34,833 nt of DNA from an uncultured bacterium. Its GTDB lineage: Bacteria > Patescibacteriota > Gracilibacteria > Absconditabacterales > Absconditicoccaceae. The notes beneath the pieces are model-generated. The model had not been told where the DNA came from, did not search any database, and worked only from the letters and a program-made list of their open reading frames with translations. The position numbers and the translations under genes were made by a program. The stretch's first letter is position 1, and each line of letters starts with the position of its first letter. The DNA lies in the NCBI GenBank assembly GCA_947170225.1, contig CAMVSQ010000011.1, positions 1 through 34,833 of the forward strand. The letters run 5' to 3'. Positions 31,562 through 34,833 of this stretch are shown here, one piece after another.

Positions 31562-32196
31562 GTCATCAAGAAATAAGAAGTCCTTGATGAAACAAAATGA
31601 GATCTTTAAAATAATTTATGTAATTTGAGATGTTCACCATTTGCTTTAATTTCATTGCTGAATGTGCAAATCATTCTATACCATTGATCATGAACAAAAC
31701 ATGATTAATTAATTTCTTTGTCTTTTCTTCACTACTGAAATGGCAGAGGAGCAGTGATTGAAGTCGTTTTTCTCTTTGAGATTTCTTGAAGTCTCTAACT
31801 ATATATTTAAATGATATTTAGTTTACAGAAAAACGGTCATAGTTATCTATTATGGTTTCTTTATCTTAATATTTCGCTCTAAAATAATGATAGTCATGAT
31901 AGCAAAATCTACTATTGTTAAATTATCAACTATTATGGAATATTAGGTTACCATATTGGCAATGTCTATGAAACAATACTACGGATATTTCAATTTTAAT
32001 TGCTACTATATTGTTCTTGATTCAAAAAGGATTATTGAATTTATCAAAATATTAGTTCAATAGAAATTCTCTTTCTATTTGATAAAAAGCTTTAAAATCT
32101 TGTTTCAATAAAGTACTTCACTTCATTGAAATATTACATAAATTAGATCTTAGTTTTGGAAAATTTAGAAGCAGAGTTGTCTGCTTCTTTTTTTTT
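31562..32196 (+). ncRNA. Candidate large structured non-coding RNA (about 635 nt)
   Basis: It lies between a consensus promoter and a strong terminator on the same strand and has no convincing gene. Visible helices: TCATCAAG/CTTGATGA (31563-31590); CGTTTTTCT (31765-31773) with AGAAAAACG (31827-31835), enclosing GAGATTTC/GAAGTCTC (31778-31795) and AACTA/TAGTT (31797-31823) as a multi-way junction; AATAGAAA/TTTCTATT (32059-32079); TTTCAAT/ATTGAAA (32103-32131). Several further ATCATG/CATGAT-type hairpins occur. It lacks the marks of RNase P RNA (no GAGGAAAGTC block) and of tmRNA. Its length resembles large ornate RNA classes such as ROOL, GOLLD or OLE, but no identity is claimed. One open frame inside, 31740-31946 (68 codons under code 25), is the main alternative. 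Confidence 0.6.
32167..32196 (+). terminator. Strong rho-independent terminator
   Basis: AGAAGCAGA, GTTG loop, TCTGCTTCT: a 9-bp stem whose last base begins a run of nine T. It is oriented for the plus strand; the left side lacks the A run needed for the minus direction. It therefore ends a plus-strand transcript rather than the convergent HdeD-like gene. Confidence 0.9.
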
Positions 32197-32209
32197 ACTA
32201 AAAAATAAT

Positions 32210-32794
32210 CTATTTCATCTCAATCTCAACAACCTCTCAATTTTCCAATCATTTTTTCACATCTTTTACAAACCTACTAATTTGAAAAGACCAAACCAAC
32301 ATAGCAATTCCTCAACCAATCAAACAAAGTCCAATCAATCTATTAAACAATAATACCGTCATTATTCAGTTCATTTCCATCAAAATTCACAATAGTACCA
32401 AAAAACATCACATAATCATCAGTCAAAATCGATTTCCAATATTTTGTTTTTTAAGATAAAAACTATCGCGAATCATAAAACTTCATTTTACCACAATAGC
32501 AATTCACAATAAAGAGACAAAAATCTTTAAAATCATTTCTCAAATCTGAGGGAAACAGAGTAGTAGTGCACCAAAAACAATTGAAAATCAAGAAATCACT
32601 CACAACAAACCCCTATCTCAATAATCAAAAGCTTTGATAGCAAAGATAAGTCATACAATTCACGATACTAATGCATAAATAGCACAAATAATAATTATAG
32701 TTTTTAGAGCTAATTCAGGCTGAAACAATAAATAAAATCAAAAAAATAAATAAAAGGCTGTTTCAAGCCAAAATAATAATTTAATGTTTTTCAT
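32210..32794 (-). CDS. HdeD-like (DUF308) membrane protein
   Basis: 194 residues from ATG 32794 (MKNIKLLFWLETAFYLFFG). About six hydrophobic helices are arranged as repeated pairs: IIIICAIYALVSGIVGLIFAIKAF, LLGVISGFSIVFGALLLCFPQIGEMILKIFVSLLGIAIVVKGSF, FGLMIMGCFLVLLGILM and LIGLCLIGGGIAMLVW. The pattern, with FPQ after a helix, is that of the DUF308/HdeD family, linked in enterobacteria to acid resistance but widely of unknown role. The frame stays open upstream to ATG 32872 and TTG 32926, adding another hydrophobic stretch; the shorter form fits the usual family length. Stop 13 nt from the terminator at 32196. Confidence 0.75.
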
Positions 32795-33536
32795 TTTATT
32801 CAATATAAAAAATAAAACACAACAATAAATATTCAAAATAAAAATATTTTCAAGAACATTTTCAACAAACATTGTGCAAAGTAGAAAAATAAATTTAATA
32901 AAAATTTTTACATCAAAAAATTTCAAAAAACAAATTTTAAAAAATCATAAAATTTTGATAAAAAAATAGATCAAAAATTTAAAGAGAAATTTTTCAAAAA
33001 AATAATAAAAAAATGGCATTTATACGAAAAATATAATTTCAAATTCGTTCATTTTTTGATTCAAGTGGCATAATTGTCCACCATGATAAAATTTTGATCA
33101 AATTTGAAATTATTTAGAGACACTAGGTAATACCGAACCAAACACGATATTACAAAAATAGAGTAATTAGCAGACCAAAAATTCCAAATTTTTGAAAAAA
33201 TTTTCCAGATCTATCAGATTAAAAAAATAAATTTTTTTTATTTTAATTTAAATTTTTTCAAAAAAATAGCTCAAAGAGCCAGAAAGAAAAAATCCAATTT
33301 ACTTTGCACAAGATACATTGTGCAAACCTATTTTTTTAAGATTTAATGAGATATTGATTTATCTCATTCACTTATCAACAATGTATAGTATAATCAAAAA
33401 ATTTTATTTTGCAAGTTTTTTTTACACTTTTTTTGTATTTTATAAAAAAGAGTAGTACTAACCTATTATTTCAATAGGGTACTTTTTTGTGAACTTTGCA
33501 CAATCATAATTATGTGAAAGTACTACTCTATTTGTA
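32795..33536. other. Long AT-rich gap with repeated words beside the integrase (att-like)
   Basis: About 740 nt without a convincing gene. The 11-mer ACTTTGCACAA occurs at 33301-33311, 33493-33503 and, inverted, at 32872-32882. At 33303-33326 it is part of a perfect 9-bp hairpin, TTTGCACAA/TTGTGCAAA, followed by a T run. AGAGTAGTACT (33449-33459) and AGTACTACTCT (33519-33529) form a perfect 11-bp inverted pair ending 8 nt from the integrase stop. Such words near a tyrosine recombinase are the usual look of recombinase-binding or attachment sites. Confidence 0.5.
33453..33488 (+). terminator. Terminator-like hairpin within the att-like region
   Basis: AGTAC-TA-ACCTATT, ATTTC loop, AATAGG-GTACT, followed by a T run. 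It overlaps the left arm of the 11-bp inverted pair. It could be a terminator or part of a recombination site. Confidence 0.5.
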
Positions 33537-34436
33537 CTATATTGTAGGTATTAACTGCTGTATCTGTTTAATTTTATTATTTGAAATATCCAAATACGAT
33601 TGGGTAGTAGTTATATTTTTATGTCATAGTAATTTCGAAATGTAAATTAATTCTCCTCCCCTATCAAGTAAAGTAGTAGCACAAGTGTGTCTAATTTTAT
33701 GCGGTCGTGTCTTCTCTACTCATGCTCTCTTGCTAGCAGCAGCGAATATTTTTTCCACACTGGCTCTACTTAATGGATGTCATTTACTATTGTTGGCATG
33801 ACTAACAAATACATACTCTGAATTTATCTGTAATTTTTTTCTCAAAAATAAATATAATTTGATTACCTTGATATAATCGGTGTGTAGATATACAAGCCTT
33901 GTAGTTTGTCATTTCCCTAATATTTGTATACTTTCGTCAATGTCTTTAATTTTTAGATTGCATAATTCGGATACACGAAGTCAGCAATACTGTAGAACAA
34001 GTCACATTGCATAATCTCTCATCCTTGTTATTTCGTTTTTTGTTTTATCGTTTCTCATAAACAACAATAACTTTTCCATCTGCTCTTGTGGTAATGCACT
34101 GATCTTTTTTTCTGGTTCTTTTGCAAAAAGTATACGGTTGTAATCCATAACATCCAATCACTTATGATTACAGAATTTTAAAAATGCTCTGATTCAGGCT
34201 AAATAATTATTGATGGTCCTGACATCTTTGCCTTTGATTCTTTGATTTTCTGCAAAATCTTCTATATCTTCAAGTTCAATGTCACTTGGGACATCTACTC
34301 CTCTACTACCAAATGATATAGATCTCATCCATCAATCAAGTAGTATACATGATCTAGAATAAGTTTTTATTGCACTTTCAGAAAAATTACGATTTATTTT
34401 TAATCGATTTTGAAATTCTTGAATAATTAAATACAT
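33537..34436 (-). CDS. Tyrosine recombinase / integrase (XerC/D-like)
   Basis: 299 residues, Xer-like length. The N-terminal SAM-like domain contains RNFSESAIKTYSRSCILLDGW and INNYLAGIRAFLKFCN. Catalytic residues: Arg154 in YCGLRVSELCNL, a Lys near 175 (GKGQTTR), His246-x-x-Arg249 in RPHKIRHTCATTLL, His272 in LLGHKNI and Tyr281 in TTQSYLDI. All six expected positions are occupied, so it should be active. It could be a housekeeping Xer or the integrase of a mobile element; the att-like words beside it and the accessory genes favour the latter, but no element boundary was found. Confidence 0.92.
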
Positions 34437-34668
34437 GGTATTCTCTTGTAAAAAGATAAAAGTTGTTGGCTTTACACTTTTTACTCTATCTATTAGTCGG
34501 AAACAAATTATAAAAAAGTCAATATTGAAATCAAAGATATATTTGGATATAATGATATCTGCTGGTTATCACTCCTCTGCTCTACCTATAAAAAAGTCGC
34601 ATTTTTACTTGAAAATTGTTTTGTTTTTATAATAATTCCAAGTGACTAATAGATATATCGTGTATGTG

Positions 34669-34690
34669 CCTAAGATTTATATGTCTTAGG
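34669..34690 (+). promoter_or_regulatory. Leader hairpin before the 34699 gene
   Basis: CCTAAGA and TCTTAGG form a perfect 7-bp stem with an 8-nt loop, followed by AGCTTTT and, 9 nt after the stem, the start codon. It could end upstream transcription or mask the start; the T run is short. Confidence 0.4.
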
Positions 34691-34698
34691 AGCTTTTC

Positions 34699-34833
34699 AT
34701 GATTAAAAAAATTTGAAAAAAAAGACAAGAAAGAATCAATAATTGATTGTCAGAGCTAAATACATTTGAAGCAGTATATAAGAGAGCAAACAGTATATCA
34801 GAGCTATCTGGGGAGTATGTATACGAAGCAAGA
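34699..34833 (+). CDS. Start of a basic protein (3' end outside window)
   Basis: 45 codons from ATG to the window end without a TAA or TAG. The start MIKKIGKKRQERINNG is highly basic, followed by a helix-prone stretch (LSELNTFEAVYKRANSISEL). The Gly in IGKK and the Gly in NNG are TGA codons, which supports coding under code 25. No family recognisable from this fragment. It is divergent from the integrase and 262 nt from its start. Confidence 0.5.

Noticed and set aside
31562-32196. Assignment of the structured unit to RNase P RNA or tmRNA
   Set aside because: The GAGGAAAGTC-type block of RNase P and the tRNA-like ends and tag frame of tmRNA were not found by eye, so no name is given.
34435-34632. 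65-codon plus-strand frame starting at the integrase start codon
   Set aside because: It overlaps the integrase start by 2 nt, has no ribosome-binding site, contains no TGA codons and has no recognisable motif; more likely the divergent leader region.
1-34833. tRNA genes or a CRISPR array
   Set aside because: No cloverleaf with a GGTTCGAATCC-type T arm and no regularly spaced direct repeats were seen on either strand.

Overview
The window comes from an AT-rich bacterium that reads UGA as glycine (genetic code 25), as known in the candidate phyla Absconditabacteria (SR1) and Gracilibacteria. Every recognisable gene is broken by in-frame TGA under the standard code, and becomes full length when TGA is read as Gly and only TAA/TAG stop. 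TGA falls on invariant glycines: the FtsZ tubulin loop, Walker A motifs, the glycine before the prepilin cleavage site, the radical-SAM TGC motif. All coordinates below use code 25.

Layout. 2-3102 (+): end of a small membrane protein, a stand-alone AlaRS editing/C-Ala protein, a DUF218 protein, an ASCH protein and exonuclease III. 3130-3318: first copy of a structured repeat. 3383-4606 (-): M16 zinc protease. 4778-5068: odd small gene. 5180-10256 (+): four exported or membrane proteins, including an SLH-domain protein. 10273-10662 (-): TsaE. 10869-11759 (+): 5'-3' exonuclease. 11761-14636 (-): small protein, TIM-barrel protein, membrane-anchored EEP-family protein, polytopic membrane protein. 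14771-16231 (+): MiaB-like methylthiotransferase. 16521-20148 (+): two-gene Gabija-type defence module (OLD nuclease plus UvrD-like helicase). 20344-27248 (+): DUF4173-like membrane protein, DnaN, type IV pilin-like protein, nucleotidyltransferase, FtsA, FtsZ. 27279-27471: second copy of the structured repeat. 27609-28046 (+): orphan ATP-synthase-epsilon-like protein. 28097-31285 (-): a second, solitary OLD-like nuclease and a VanW-like exported protein. 31528-32196 (+): strong promoter, about 600 nt of hairpin-rich DNA, strong terminator: a candidate large structured RNA. 32210-32794 (-): HdeD-like protein. 33537-34436 (-): tyrosine recombinase beside a repeat-rich, att-like region. 34699 to the end: start of another gene.

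How it fits together. Core functions (DnaN, a 5' nuclease with a clamp-binding tail, exonuclease III, MiaB, TsaE, FtsA, FtsZ) alternate with surface proteins (SLH, pilin, VanW-like, M16) and with accessory material (Gabija pair, OLD nuclease, integrase). The points most worth a second look are: (1) the promoter-to-terminator unit at 31528-32196; (2) the repeat pair at 3130 and 27279, whose 3' parts show compensatory changes in two interleaved helices, the pattern expected of a pseudoknot; (3) a Gabija module written in code 25; (4) repeated words beside the integrase. No tRNA, rRNA or CRISPR array was found. Functions are assigned from motifs read by eye, without database searches.
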